Below, in pieces: positions 43,881 to 52,397 of a DNA stretch of 64,000 nucleotides (its first letter is position 1; each line of letters begins with the position of its first letter). The position numbers and the translations under genes are program-made. Origin of the DNA: Sphingomonas sp. J315 (GTDB lineage: Bacteria; Pseudomonadota; Alphaproteobacteria; Sphingomonadales; Sphingomonadaceae); the NCBI RefSeq assembly GCF_024666595.1, contig NZ_CP088296.1, forward strand, positions 2,842,501 through 2,906,500. Direction: 5' to 3'. The notes below the pieces were generated by a model. It did not search any database. It worked only from the letters and a program-made list of their open reading frames with translations, and was not told the origin of the DNA.

Positions 43881-44155
43881 GGGAAAAACGCCCGCTGGCG
43901 CAGATGGCGCAGCAGCACCGGCGCGAAATCGGGATCGCGTCGCGCGGCGAAGACCGCGAGGCTGTGCCCAAGCAGCCAGAGCGCGAGGCCCGCTGGCCAT
44001 TGCTGGAGCCCGAGCCCGATCGCGGCGGCAAGAGTGCCATTGACGATCGCGATGCCGCGCGGGGCGCCGCCGAGCAGCAGCGGGGCTGCGAGGCTCGCAT
44101 GGATCGGTACCTCGAACCCCGGCACTTCGCTGGTGTCGGTGAATGCCCCCGCCAT
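43874..44155 (-). CDS. trbD: conjugal transfer protein TrbD (VirB3)
   Basis: A 93-residue inner-membrane protein. PGFEVPIHASLAAPLLLGGA is the conserved N-terminal part; the central hydrophobic segment (GIAIVNGTLAAAIGLGL) and a second (WPAGLALWLLGHSLAVFA) form the membrane hairpin; ARRDPDF follows. It works next to TrbE. The stop lies just ahead of the trbE start. Confidence 0.9.
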   Translation of the reverse strand: MAGAFTDTSEVPGFEVPIHASLAAPLLLGGAPRGIAIVNGTLAAAIGLGLQQWPAGLALWLLGHSLAVFAARRDPDFAPVLLRHLRQRAFFPC

Positions 44156-44484
44156 CAGACCAGCGCCCCGCCGCCAAAGCTGAAAAAGGACAGGAAGAAG
44201 CTCGATGCTGCAAAGGCGATCGAAAGGCCGAAGATGATCTGGATGAGCTTGCGGAACCCGCCGCCCGTCTCGCCAAAGGCAAGCGTCAGGCCGGTGGTAA
44301 TGATGATGATCACCGCGATGATCTTGGCGACCGGACCCTGGACGGACTCCAGCACCTTCTGAAGCGGCTCCTCCCAGGGCATCCCCGATCCGCTCGCCCG
44401 GGCGGCGGTGACAAGCATGGCGGCTGCGAAGGCGGCGGCACCGGCGCGCAGTGCCAGCGCGCGGGCACGAATGGTCTGGGTCAT
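44155..44484 (-). CDS. trbC: conjugal transfer pilin TrbC (VirB2)
   Basis: A 109-residue pilin precursor. A long signal sequence (ALALRAGAAAFAAAMLVTAARA) is followed by MPWEEPLQKVLESVQGPVAK, then two hydrophobic helices (IIAVIIIITTGLTLAFG and IIFGLSIAFAASSFFLSFF). MTQTIRA at 44484 is the start; a longer frame to 44754 is a shadow of trbB. Overlaps trbB by four bases and trbD by one. Confidence 0.9.
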   Translation of the reverse strand: MTQTIRARALALRAGAAAFAAAMLVTAARASGSGMPWEEPLQKVLESVQGPVAKIIAVIIIITTGLTLAFGETGGGFRKLIQIIFGLSIAFAASSFFLSFFSFGGGALV

Positions 44485-45470
44485 CGTTCGGTCTCCTGTT
44501 GATCGAGGGCGGGAGGGAAGGGGGTGAGGACGAAGCCGCCCTGCACATCGAGCCCGGTCACCCGCAGTGGCGGTTCGACGCGGCGATCGAGGCCACGCCC
44601 GGCGATGAAGACGATCGCGTCGATCGCTTCGGCGATGAGCTGGCGCGGCACGGTGACGACGCGCTCCTGGACGAGCTGCTCGATGCGGTGGAGCGCGGCT
44701 GCGGCATTGTTGGCGTGGACGGTCGCGATGCCGCCGGGGTGGCCGGTGTTCCACGCCTTGAGCATGTCGAGCGCCTCAGGACCTCGCACCTCGCCGATGA
44801 CGATCCGGTCCGGACGCAGGCGCAGCGTCGAGCGCACAAGGTCGGTCATGCTGACGATCCCTGCTCGGGTGCGCAGCGCGACGCTGTCGGGGGCGGGGCA
44901 TTGCAGCTCGCGGGTATCCTCGATCAGGATCACCCGCTCGTCGCGGCCCGCCATCTCGGCGAGCAGTGCATTGGCGAGGGTCGTCTTGCCCGAGCTGGTG
45001 CCACCCGCGACCAGGATATTGGCGCGTTGCCCAACCGCCTGCGCGAGCGTGCGCGCGGTGTCCGCGTCCATCAGCCCGTCGGCGACATAGTCGTCGAGCC
45101 GGTAGATGCAGCTTGCCGGCTTGCGGATCGAGAAACAGGGCGCAGAGCTCACTGGAGGCAGCACACCCTCGAACCGCTCGCCTGCGCCCTCGCCATAGGG
45201 TGGAAGTTCGGCCGAGAGGATCGGTGCGCCCGCATGGACCTCGGTCCGGGCATGACTGGCGACAAGGCGGATGATCCGCTCGACCCGCGCCGGATCGAGC
45301 CTGAGCCCGGTGTCGCTGCGACCTTCGCCGAGCCGGTCGAGCCGCAGCGCGCCATCGGGATTGACCATCACCTCGACGACCAGCGGATCGGCGAGGGCGG
45401 CGGCGATCGCGGGACCGAAGGCGGTCCGCAGCATCGCGCGCGGACGCTCGGTGACCTGGGTGCCGGTCAT
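44481..45470 (-). CDS. trbB: P-type conjugative transfer ATPase TrbB (VirB11)
   Basis: The hexameric traffic ATPase at the base of the secretion channel, 329 residues. Walker A GGTSSGKTT lies at residues 156-164; the Asp box is ILIEDTRELQ; Walker B RIVIGEVRG; and the His box is HPGGIATVHANN. It has the usual N-terminal domain (LADPLVVEVMVNPDG). Intact. Overlaps the copG stop by four bases. Confidence 0.95.
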   Translation of the reverse strand: MTGTQVTERPRAMLRTAFGPAIAAALADPLVVEVMVNPDGALRLDRLGEGRSDTGLRLDPARVERIIRLVASHARTEVHAGAPILSAELPPYGEGAGERFEGVLPPVSSAPCFSIRKPASCIYRLDDYVADGLMDADTARTLAQAVGQRANILVAGGTSSGKTTLANALLAEMAGRDERVILIEDTRELQCPAPDSVALRTRAGIVSMTDLVRSTLRLRPDRIVIGEVRGPEALDMLKAWNTGHPGGIATVHANNAAAALHRIEQLVQERVVTVPRQLIAEAIDAIVFIAGRGLDRRVEPPLRVTGLDVQGGFVLTPFPPALDQQETER

Positions 45471-45871
45471 CGTCCGTCTCGCGCGCGATTGTCGAGCGTG
45501 TGGCGCCCGGCGGCGATCTGGCGCCCGACCTGAGCCACGAACGCCTCGAACCGCTCGCGGGCGATCGCGCGCCCGGCATGATCATTCTCCGCGAGCGGCG
45601 CGTGGATCGCGAGCTCGTAGCGGATGAACAAAGCGAGCGATTCAAGCAGAACTTCCTGCCCGCGCTCGAGCCGACCAAGCGCGGCGCTCAGCCGGTCGAG
45701 GCGCGGGCCGAACCGGTCATCGAGTTCATTGGTGCCGAGCCGGGTCAGCCAGGTTTCGAGCGCCTGGGCGAGCAGTGCGGAGCGGGTGACGCCGGGCTTG
45801 GCGGCGAGCGCCTCGAGCCGCTCGCTCAAAGGGAGGGAGAGAAACAGCTGGTAGCGGACCTTGCGTGCCAT
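45467..45871 (-). CDS. CopG-family ribbon-helix-helix protein
   Basis: A 134-residue protein. MARKVRYQLFLSLPLSERLE and the following helix pair (GVTRSALLAQALETWLTRLG) make the ribbon-helix-helix DNA-binding domain. The C-terminal helical part would mediate oligomerisation. Placed between traG and trbB, it is likely a regulator of transfer genes or a relaxosome accessory protein, by analogy with other trb loci. Confidence 0.85.
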   Translation of the reverse strand: MARKVRYQLFLSLPLSERLEALAAKPGVTRSALLAQALETWLTRLGTNELDDRFGPRLDRLSAALGRLERGQEVLLESLALFIRYELAIHAPLAENDHAGRAIARERFEAFVAQVGRQIAAGRHTLDNRARDGR

Positions 45872-45874
45872 GGC

Positions 45875-47893
45875 TCAGTCTCCAAGGCTGAGATCGGGGC
45901 CGCCGCGGCCCGCGGCTTCGAGGCCGTAGACGCTGCGCGCGGTGCCGAGTGCGCGGGCCTGATCCATGGCGCGCTGGTCGGTGACGGCCTCGCCATCCTC
46001 GTCGCACAGCCCGCCGAGCGGATCGGGGTTTTGCGCCGGAGCAAGCGGCGGACCTTCAAGCGCCAGCTCGGGCTCGCGCACCTGTTCGCGCCCGCTGGCC
46101 GCAACCGCTTCATCCGAGACGTCGGGCTGCGTCTCACTGGGCGCGCTGCGGGACGACCAGTCATCGCTGCGAGGTTCTGGCAGATCATGCCGACCGCTCC
46201 CCGCTTCGGGCGGCGCAATGACGCGCTGGATGAAATTGGGGTCCTCATAATAGCGCAGCTTGTGCGCCCGGATCGGCGGGATCCCCGCGACCAGCACGAG
46301 TTCGTCCTGCGCGGGAAGCTGCATGACCTCGCCCGGTGTCAGCAGGGCGCGGGCGGTCTCCTGGCGGCTGACCATGACATGGCCGAGCCAGGGCGCGAGG
46401 CGGTGCCCGGCATAGTTGCGCATCGCGCGCTGCTCTGTCGCGGTACCCAATGCATCGGAGATGCGCTTTGCCGTGCGCTCGTCGTTGGACGCGAAGGCGA
46501 CGCGGACATGGCAGTTGTCGAGGATCGAATTGTGCTCACCATAGGCCTTTTCGATCTGGTTGAGGCTCTGCGCGATCAGGAAGGCGCGAACACCATAGCC
46601 GGCGAGAAAGGCGAGGCTGGTCTCGAAGAAATCGAGCCGACCGAGAGCAGGGAACTCGTCGAGCATCAGCAGCAATTTGTGGCGGCCGGGTTTCCCGGCC
46701 GCCTCGAGATCCTCGGTCAGGCGACGGCCGATCTGATTGAGGATCAGGCGGATCAGCGGCTTGGTCCGGCTGATGTCTGAGGGCGGTACGACCAGATAGA
46801 GCGACACCGGGGCCCGTGCCGCGACCAGATCGGCAATCCGCCAGTCCGAGACAGAGGTAACCGCCGCGATGGTGGGGTCGCGATAGAGACCAAGAAAGCT
46901 CATCGCGGTCGAGAGAACGCCCGAGCGCTCATTGTCCGACTTGTTGAGCAGCTCACGTGCGGCGCTTGCGACAACGGGATGGACGCGGGGGTTCTCGATC
47001 GTGCCGAGATGGTTGGTGGTCATCATGACGCGCAACGTCGCGGCGAAGGAGCGTTCGGGGTCGGAGAGGAAGGTTGCGACCCGTGCGAGCGTTTTCTCGC
47101 GCTCGGCATAAAGGACATGGAGGATCGCGCCGACCAGCAGTGCGTGCGAGGTCTTTTCCCAGTGGTTGCGGCGTTCGAGCGCGCCTTCGGGATCGACCAG
47201 GATGTCGGCGATATTCTGGACGTCGCGCACTTCGCATTCGCCGCTGCGCACCTCGAGCAGGGGATTGTAGCGCGTGGAGTCCGTGTCGGTCGGATCGAAC
47301 CGCAGGCAATGCGAGAAGCGCGCGCGCCAGCCGGCGGTCAGCTGCCAGTTCTCACCCTTGATGTCGTGGACGACGGTCGATCCGCTCCAGCCGAGCAGGG
47401 TCGGGACAACCAGGCCGACACCCTTGCCCGAACGGGTCGGCGCGAACGCCATGATATGTTCTGGACCGTCATGGCGCAGATAGCGGTCGCCGAGGCGGCC
47501 CAGAAAGGCGCCCGCGTCGCCGAGCAGGCCGCCGCGCTCGACCTCGCGGCGGGTGGCCCAGCGCGCCGATCCATAGGTTGTGACGCGCTTGCTGTGGCGC
47601 GCACGCCAGAGCGAACCTGCGATCGCGGCGGCGCAGCCGGCAAATCCGCTTCCTCCGGCAATCATCCCCGCGCGATCGAAGATCGCGGGCGCATAGGCTT
47701 CGAAATGAAACCACCAGCGAAACAGCGCCCAGGGGCGATAAAGGGGTACGCCGAACAGCTTCGCCCATGGGGCACCAAGCTCGGGCTGATAGGCCAGCTG
47801 CGCTGCGGTCCATTGGGTTGCGAACCAGATGCCGCACAGCACGATTGCGAAGACGAGCAGGATCTGGCCGATGAGAAGTCTGGTCGGGGTCAT
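45875..47893 (-). CDS. traG: conjugal transfer coupling protein TraG (VirD4)
   Basis: The coupling protein delivers the relaxase-DNA complex to the channel. The 672-residue protein starts MTPTRLLIGQILLVFAIVLC (47893) and has a second membrane span near IFDRAGMIAGGSGFAGCAAAI. Walker A is FAPTRSGKGVGLVVPT and Walker B LLLMLDEFPALGRLDFF. The C-terminus is acidic and Pro-rich, ending GLEAAGRGGPDLSLGD. A longer frame to 47938 has no ribosome-binding support. The relaxase it would serve is not seen. Confidence 0.95.
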   Translation of the reverse strand: MTPTRLLIGQILLVFAIVLCGIWFATQWTAAQLAYQPELGAPWAKLFGVPLYRPWALFRWWFHFEAYAPAIFDRAGMIAGGSGFAGCAAAIAGSLWRARHSKRVTTYGSARWATRREVERGGLLGDAGAFLGRLGDRYLRHDGPEHIMAFAPTRSGKGVGLVVPTLLGWSGSTVVHDIKGENWQLTAGWRARFSHCLRFDPTDTDSTRYNPLLEVRSGECEVRDVQNIADILVDPEGALERRNHWEKTSHALLVGAILHVLYAEREKTLARVATFLSDPERSFAATLRVMMTTNHLGTIENPRVHPVVASAARELLNKSDNERSGVLSTAMSFLGLYRDPTIAAVTSVSDWRIADLVAARAPVSLYLVVPPSDISRTKPLIRLILNQIGRRLTEDLEAAGKPGRHKLLLMLDEFPALGRLDFFETSLAFLAGYGVRAFLIAQSLNQIEKAYGEHNSILDNCHVRVAFASNDERTAKRISDALGTATEQRAMRNYAGHRLAPWLGHVMVSRQETARALLTPGEVMQLPAQDELVLVAGIPPIRAHKLRYYEDPNFIQRVIAPPEAGSGRHDLPEPRSDDWSSRSAPSETQPDVSDEAVAASGREQVREPELALEGPPLAPAQNPDPLGGLCDEDGEAVTDQRAMDQARALGTARSVYGLEAAGRGGPDLSLGD

Positions 47894-48131
47894 GTAAGCC
47901 TCCGCCCGCGCGACTCGTTCGCCGGGCACGGCTCGCATCTTCCCGCCAATCAGAACGAGGCATCAGTCATCCGCTGGGGCATGCAGGGTACGGATCAGGG
48001 CATCCTGGCCCGGAAACGACGATTTGTGGTCTGCGATGCTTGTCCCGGCGAAGGCTAGCGAGCGACTTCGACCCCGTCCCGACACCGAACGAGCGCGGCA
48101 AGCCAGTTGGCCACGCGTCGTCCCACCATGT
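47894..48131. other. gap upstream of traG, no gene seen
   Basis: Between traG and the next small ORF. In similar elements this is where a relaxase gene or an oriT is found, but I see neither a relaxase fragment nor a clear inverted repeat with a nick site here. Confidence 0.4.
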
Positions 48132-48287
48132 TCAGCGTCGCGAGAATGGGACCGGCGGAAGCGCGCGAAGCTCGCGATCGAGTTTGGTCACGCGGCCATC
48201 CTCATTGTGGCGCACGGCGTCGCAAATCGCGTCGAGCAACGCTCGCTCGCGCTCCTGCGGGTGCAGCGAGACCTGACGATTGACCAA
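48132..48287 (-). CDS. possible small hypothetical protein
   Basis: A 51-residue ORF starting at TTG 48287, with a strong GGAGG six bases upstream. The sequence is VNRQVSLHPQERERALLDA followed by ICDAVRHNEDGRVTKLDREL, and ends LPPVPFSRR. It reads as an amphipathic helical protein. A longer ORF to 48332 (66 residues) has no site. I do not recognise it and it may be spurious. Confidence 0.4.
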   Translation of the reverse strand: MVNRQVSLHPQERERALLDAICDAVRHNEDGRVTKLDRELRALPPVPFSRR

Positions 48288-48428
48288 AGATTTCCTCCGA
48301 ATCGGACAGAAGAATATCGCATCCGGCGGCACATTCGCAGTACGGACTTACCCGTATCGGTCGATGAAGTCAGATTGACCATGCCACCGCAGCAGTGTCA
48401 TTCGCAGTGCGCGCGCATCGCTCGCACG

Positions 48429-49338
48429 TCACAGGCGGAAGGTTACCGAGACCGGGCAATGATCCGAAGGATGCTGGGCTTCCGGAAGCCCGTAGCGATA
48501 TTCGTCGAACGATCCCGGCTGAACCAACGAAGTGGCTACCGCTCCCGTGACGATGTGATCGATGAACTCGCGATAGCGCGCTTTGCAGGCCGCCGCGCGC
48601 CCGTCCCCCTGCGATATCGAGATCGGCCCCGACAGGATCGCCGTCGTCGATTTCAGAGTAGAAGGCGTCGCCGCGCGCGGCGATGCGGCGGTTCCAGTCG
48701 CCGAGCACGGCGAATGCATAACCCTCGCCAGCCCGCGCATCGATCCAGCGCTCGAGAACCGGCAACTGGCTAAAGAGGACCGGACAGTCGCGATCGGTGG
48801 GCGCATTGCCCGAGTTGCATCCTGACTTGAGATGCACGCCGAGCAACCGCAGCGGTCGCCGACCCTCGATGGTGATGTCGACTCCCCAGCGAAGGTCCGG
48901 GTTGCCGAGACCTAGCGCGGAAAAATCTGTATGGCGGGTCCAGCGCAGCCCCTTGCGGACCGCGAACCCCACACCCTGGTGGCGGATCTGCTGGCCGGGC
49001 GCGCCATAGCAGGAGTCGCCACGGCGTGTCTGTGGCCGCGCCGACATGACCACATCATAGCTGGCAGGATCGAATACGCGCTCGGCTGTTGCGCGGCTCT
49101 CGACCTCTTGGAACGCAATCACGTCGGCACCAAGCGCGACGGCATGCGCGCGCAGCGCAGCATAGTCTGCATCGCTGCGCGGTCGACAGCCTTCACCATT
49201 GCGCTCCGCGAGATGCTCGAGATTCCAGGTCACGACCTTAATCGTCTGCGGTGCAGGCGCGTCGGAGCCCCCGGAGGCAGGCGCCAGGCAACCGCCAAGT
49301 GAAAGCGCGGCGGCCAACGGAAGCAACATCGATCTCAT
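48429..49338 (-). pseudogene. endonuclease/exonuclease/phosphatase family lipoprotein (frameshift)
   Basis: A secreted or membrane-tethered EEP-fold enzyme (nuclease or phosphodiesterase). The signal ends in the lipobox SLGGC. Family motifs are TIKVVTWNLEHL, VIAFQEVES (the metal-binding Glu), HLKSGCNS, LGDWNRR and, in the other frame, HPSDHCPVSVTFRL. The frame breaks at the five-C run 48605-48609, consistent with one extra base; rejoined, the protein reads GADLDIAGDGRAAACKARYREF and reaches its natural end at 48429. Without repair it would lose the final catalytic His and run to 48370. Confidence 0.8.
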
Positions 49339-49412
49339 CCGAACGCCCTACCGGAAGATCCGCAGTATCGGAATGCTATGCAGGCAATCGGCGCGACGCT
49401 ATCCTGGGTTCA

Positions 49413-49610
49413 ATGATCGACGATCGTGAACTCTGGGCCTGCGCCAACCTGCTGATTGAGCAGCATGGCGATCAGGCCTGGCTGGTGGCAGCGCAGCGCG
49501 CAGACGCGCTGCTCGAGCAAGGCGAAATCGCAGGCCACTACACGTTTCTCGGTATTCTCGAGCGGATCAAGGAGCTCGAACAGACAAAACCCGATGGGAC
49601 GGTTCACTGA
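49413..49610 (+). CDS. small hypothetical protein (DUF6961-like)
   Basis: A 65-residue protein, MIDDRELWACANLLIEQHGD then AWLVAAQRADALLEQGEIAG. It resembles DUF6961-type proteins of sphingomonads (from memory). Helical and acidic, no membrane segment. It precedes the next gene by only 3 bp and is likely co-transcribed with it. Confidence 0.7.
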   Translation: MIDDRELWACANLLIEQHGDQAWLVAAQRADALLEQGEIAGHYTFLGILERIKELEQTKPDGTVH

Positions 49611-49613
49611 GCC

Positions 49614-49832
49614 ATGCCCAACGGAACGCGCCATCGACTTACCGGGCGGCTTGCAGAGTCCCAGCGCGGCTATGTCCTGCGGATCGATGACGGCGGCGTT
49701 TACGCCCTCGACATCGGCCGCGAAGCACGCAAGCTGGTAGGCCAGCGCGTCACGGTCGAAGGGACGCGCTCGGGTTTCGATCGGATTGACGTGGACTGGA
49801 TCGGAACCGCAGAGGGCGGCAAGGCAGTTTGA
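49614..49832 (+). CDS. small hypothetical protein (DUF5818-like)
   Basis: A 72-residue protein: MPNGTRHRLTGRLAESQRGY, then VLRIDDGGVYALDIGREAR and VTVEGTRSGFDRIDVDWIG. The short beta-strand pattern resembles an OB-like or DUF5818 domain (from memory). Function unknown. Lies 3 bp after the 49413 gene. Confidence 0.75.
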   Translation: MPNGTRHRLTGRLAESQRGYVLRIDDGGVYALDIGREARKLVGQRVTVEGTRSGFDRIDVDWIGTAEGGKAV

Positions 49833-49877
49833 CGACCAGTTGATCGGCGCTATTTTGCCAGCCGTGATCTCGCGTCT

Positions 49878-50090
49878 GTGTCACCCGAGGCGCTAGCGGC
49901 AGGCGTCGAACATGTGCGGGTCGATCTTGGGCTCGAAACCGATCCCGCGCGGCGCTTCGCCCTTTGGGCAATCCTGTTCATGCTCGATGCGGCGCCGGAC
50001 CTGGAATCGACGTTCGAGAACGCTGCCGAGCGCGAGGCTGCTCGCAATTTCATGGATATCATGGACGCTGGGACTGACGCTTCGAGCTAG
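49878..50090 (+). CDS. small hypothetical protein
   Basis: A 70-residue protein, helical, from a GTG at 49878: MSPEALAAGVEHVRVDLGLE, FALWAILFMLDAAPDLESTF, NFMDIMDAG. The frame is open upstream to 49833 (YFASRDLASV precedes), so a longer start without a clear ATG is possible. It may be part of the same transcript as the two preceding genes. Confidence 0.6.
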   Translation: MSPEALAAGVEHVRVDLGLETDPARRFALWAILFMLDAAPDLESTFENAAEREAARNFMDIMDAGTDASS

Positions 50091-50254
50091 CGGCGATCCC
50101 GAGCAGGACGCGTGACTGCATTGCGCCCTAAGTGCCGTCGTTCGCCATCCCTCCGATCAGTCCCAAAAGCGGCCACTCACTCAGGCGGCGGGGAAAAGGG
50201 TTTCGCTAGAAACCTGATTTGCAGGGGCAAGTTGATAAGCGATCGAGCGTCGCT

Positions 50255-51802
50255 CTACTCCGCTTCCAACTCGCGGAGGCTGCGTCCCTGGGTTTCGCGC
50301 CCGAACCAGGCGATCATTCCGGCAGAAACCGCCGTCGGAACCACCAGCGCCAGCGCTGCACCCACCAGCGTCGGGGCGAAGCCCGCGAGGGCCGCAACCT
50401 GTACTGCGACCCCGCCGAACTTACTGCTTCCCGCGACCAACCCCGTCGCTCGACCTCGGGTGCCGAGCGGATAGTTTTCCGCCGTGTAGGGCAGCAGCAC
50501 CGCGATCGTCCCGTTGGTGCCGATGATCAGCATCGCGATAACCGCGATCAGTACCGGTTCCCAGCTTAGCAGCCACGGGGGCAGCATCGCACCGATAAGG
50601 CCGGCAAAGGTCAGGCTGACTGTGCCAACAAGTGTCCATTTGCTGCTCCGACGGGCATAGAACAGCGCGGCCAGCAAGACGGTGGGGAATGCGAGCAGCG
50701 ATGATTTGGCGAGAATTCCGCTCGCCACTTCGGCGCTATAGCCGCGGACCTGCAGGTCCGATGGAAGCCACAGCAGCAGCCCGAAATTGACGAAACTCCA
50801 GCACAGCGCAGTCATGACCAGCGCGGCAGTGAGGCGGTGATGTTCGGTACTTGTTGGCGTATCGGCCGGGGCCTCGATAGGTCGTGGCTTAGGCGCGAGG
50901 CCAAAGCGTTTCTGCATTTGCGCCAGTTCGGCCACGCGACCGCGTTCGGCGAGAAAGCGCGGCGTCTCGGGAATGAACCTAGCCAAGGCGAGCAGCAGCA
51001 ATCCGCTTGGAAAGCCTTGAAGCCAAAGTGCGCGCCACCCGAAGTTCGGCTCGAGAACATAGGCCGCCCCGCTCGCTGCGAGATAGCCTCCGACCAGCCC
51101 CATGCCCCCGACCAGCACCAGCACCCAGCTGCGATGGCGCGGCGGCATCACCTCGGCGAGCAGCGTGTAGATCACAGGCAGCATCCCGCCTGCCGATATG
51201 CCCATGAGAAAGCACATCACCAGGTTCCAGGCGAAAGCCGGCATCGCCCCGCAGATGGCGGTCGAGACGAACAGAATGGTCGAAAGCAGGATCGATACGC
51301 GACGCCCATAGATGTCCGCCAGCCACCCCCACAGGAACGAGCCGACAGTGGTACCGGTGAGCGCGACCAGGGGCAGCAGCGCGACCTGCGAGCGCGCAAT
51401 TCCGTATTCGGCGGCCATACCGGGCAGCACGAAGCCAAGCGTCGCCGGCTTCATGACGTCGATGATCAGCCCCAGCGTCAGCACCAGCAGGGTTGCCGCA
51501 TGCCAGCGGCCGAGCGGAGTGGTGTCGGGAGCCTCGTAATTGGTACCGGCATGATCGCCATGGCAACCGCGCACCTTGGGCAACGCCCCGAAACAGGCAA
51601 GCGGCACGCCGATCCCGATCAGGGCCATGCCCAGCCCCATGCTGGCGTCCATCGGCATCCCATTGAGATGGTTGCCCATGCTGTGCGCCATTGCCAGCAT
51701 CGGCAGATGCAGCAGCACCCCGGCGCTGATCGCGGCGCACCCCGCCCAGAAATAGGGGGCGCGCTCTCCGACGATCGATGTGCTTCCCGCTGCTCTCCCC
51801 AT
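50255..51802 (-). CDS. MFS transporter
   Basis: A 515-residue transporter of the major facilitator superfamily. After two N-terminal hydrophobic segments (AGCAAISAGVLLHLPMLAMA and MGLGMALIGIGVPLACFGAL) come twelve canonical spans. The loop 2-3 signature is GWLADIYGRRVSIL; the loop after span 4 has AEVMPPRHRSW; span 7-8 starts at LVMTALCWSFVNFGLLLWLP. It is similar in layout to sugar/aromatic-acid or metabolite importers. Its closeness to the alanine catabolic operon (on the same strand, 227 bp away) suggests an amino-acid role but that is inference only. Confidence 0.85.
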   Translation of the reverse strand: MGRAAGSTSIVGERAPYFWAGCAAISAGVLLHLPMLAMAHSMGNHLNGMPMDASMGLGMALIGIGVPLACFGALPKVRGCHGDHAGTNYEAPDTTPLGRWHAATLLVLTLGLIIDVMKPATLGFVLPGMAAEYGIARSQVALLPLVALTGTTVGSFLWGWLADIYGRRVSILLSTILFVSTAICGAMPAFAWNLVMCFLMGISAGGMLPVIYTLLAEVMPPRHRSWVLVLVGGMGLVGGYLAASGAAYVLEPNFGWRALWLQGFPSGLLLLALARFIPETPRFLAERGRVAELAQMQKRFGLAPKPRPIEAPADTPTSTEHHRLTAALVMTALCWSFVNFGLLLWLPSDLQVRGYSAEVASGILAKSSLLAFPTVLLAALFYARRSSKWTLVGTVSLTFAGLIGAMLPPWLLSWEPVLIAVIAMLIIGTNGTIAVLLPYTAENYPLGTRGRATGLVAGSSKFGGVAVQVAALAGFAPTLVGAALALVVPTAVSAGMIAWFGRETQGRSLRELEAE

Positions 51803-52029
51803 CGACTCGGACTAGGCGGAAGTCCCCGTCCGGACAAGCTACCTCACCACCGCGGGCCTTGTCCCATTCGGGAAACTGCCATCTTTTCGCGCGAGGCGCG
51901 GCTCGCCGGACGCGCGAACGTTGCGCGTACGGCCTACTGGCTGAATTTCAAAGGATGATCGAAAAGCATGAATGCGCTGCCACCGTGGCTTGCGACGGCC
52001 GTTAGTTCAGTGAGCTGCGGCTGTGCCGG

Positions 52030-52377
52030 TCAGGGCAGAGCAGCGGTGACGATGATCTCGACCTTATAGTCGGGAGTTGCGAGCTTGACCTCGCCAGTGG
52101 CACGTGCCGGCGCACTCTCGCCTCCGAGCCACTCTTCCCACACTTCGTTCATCGCAGCGAAGTCTGCCATGTCGGCGAGCCAGATGGTCACTTGCAGCAG
52201 CCGGCTACGATCAGTGCCTGTCTCGCCTAAAAGGCGGTCGATCGAGGCGAGAACAGCGCGCGTCTGCGTAGCTGCATCTTCACCGGGCTTTCCGATCTGG
52301 CCTGCGAGATAGACGATGCCACCGTGGGTAACCGCCTGGCTCATCCTTGCTCCGCTCTCAAAACGTTTGATCGACAT
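52030..52377 (-). CDS. RidA family protein
   Basis: A 115-residue Rid-family enamine/imine deaminase. It starts MSIKRFESGARMSQAVTHGG and has the conserved VYLAGQIGK, the Arg in APARATGEVKLA (the catalytic Arg of RidA lies in this stretch) and the final VEIIVTAALP. It follows dadA by 20 bp. Its job is probably to hydrolyse the imine (2-iminopropionate) made by DadA, or its enamine form. Confidence 0.88.
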   Translation of the reverse strand: MSIKRFESGARMSQAVTHGGIVYLAGQIGKPGEDAATQTRAVLASIDRLLGETGTDRSRLLQVTIWLADMADFAAMNEVWEEWLGGESAPARATGEVKLATPDYKVEIIVTAALP

Positions 52378-52397
52378 CTGGTGGTCCTTTTGTGCAG

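Noticed and set aside
47894..48131. oriT next to traG
   Set aside because: No convincing inverted repeat or nick motif could be seen.
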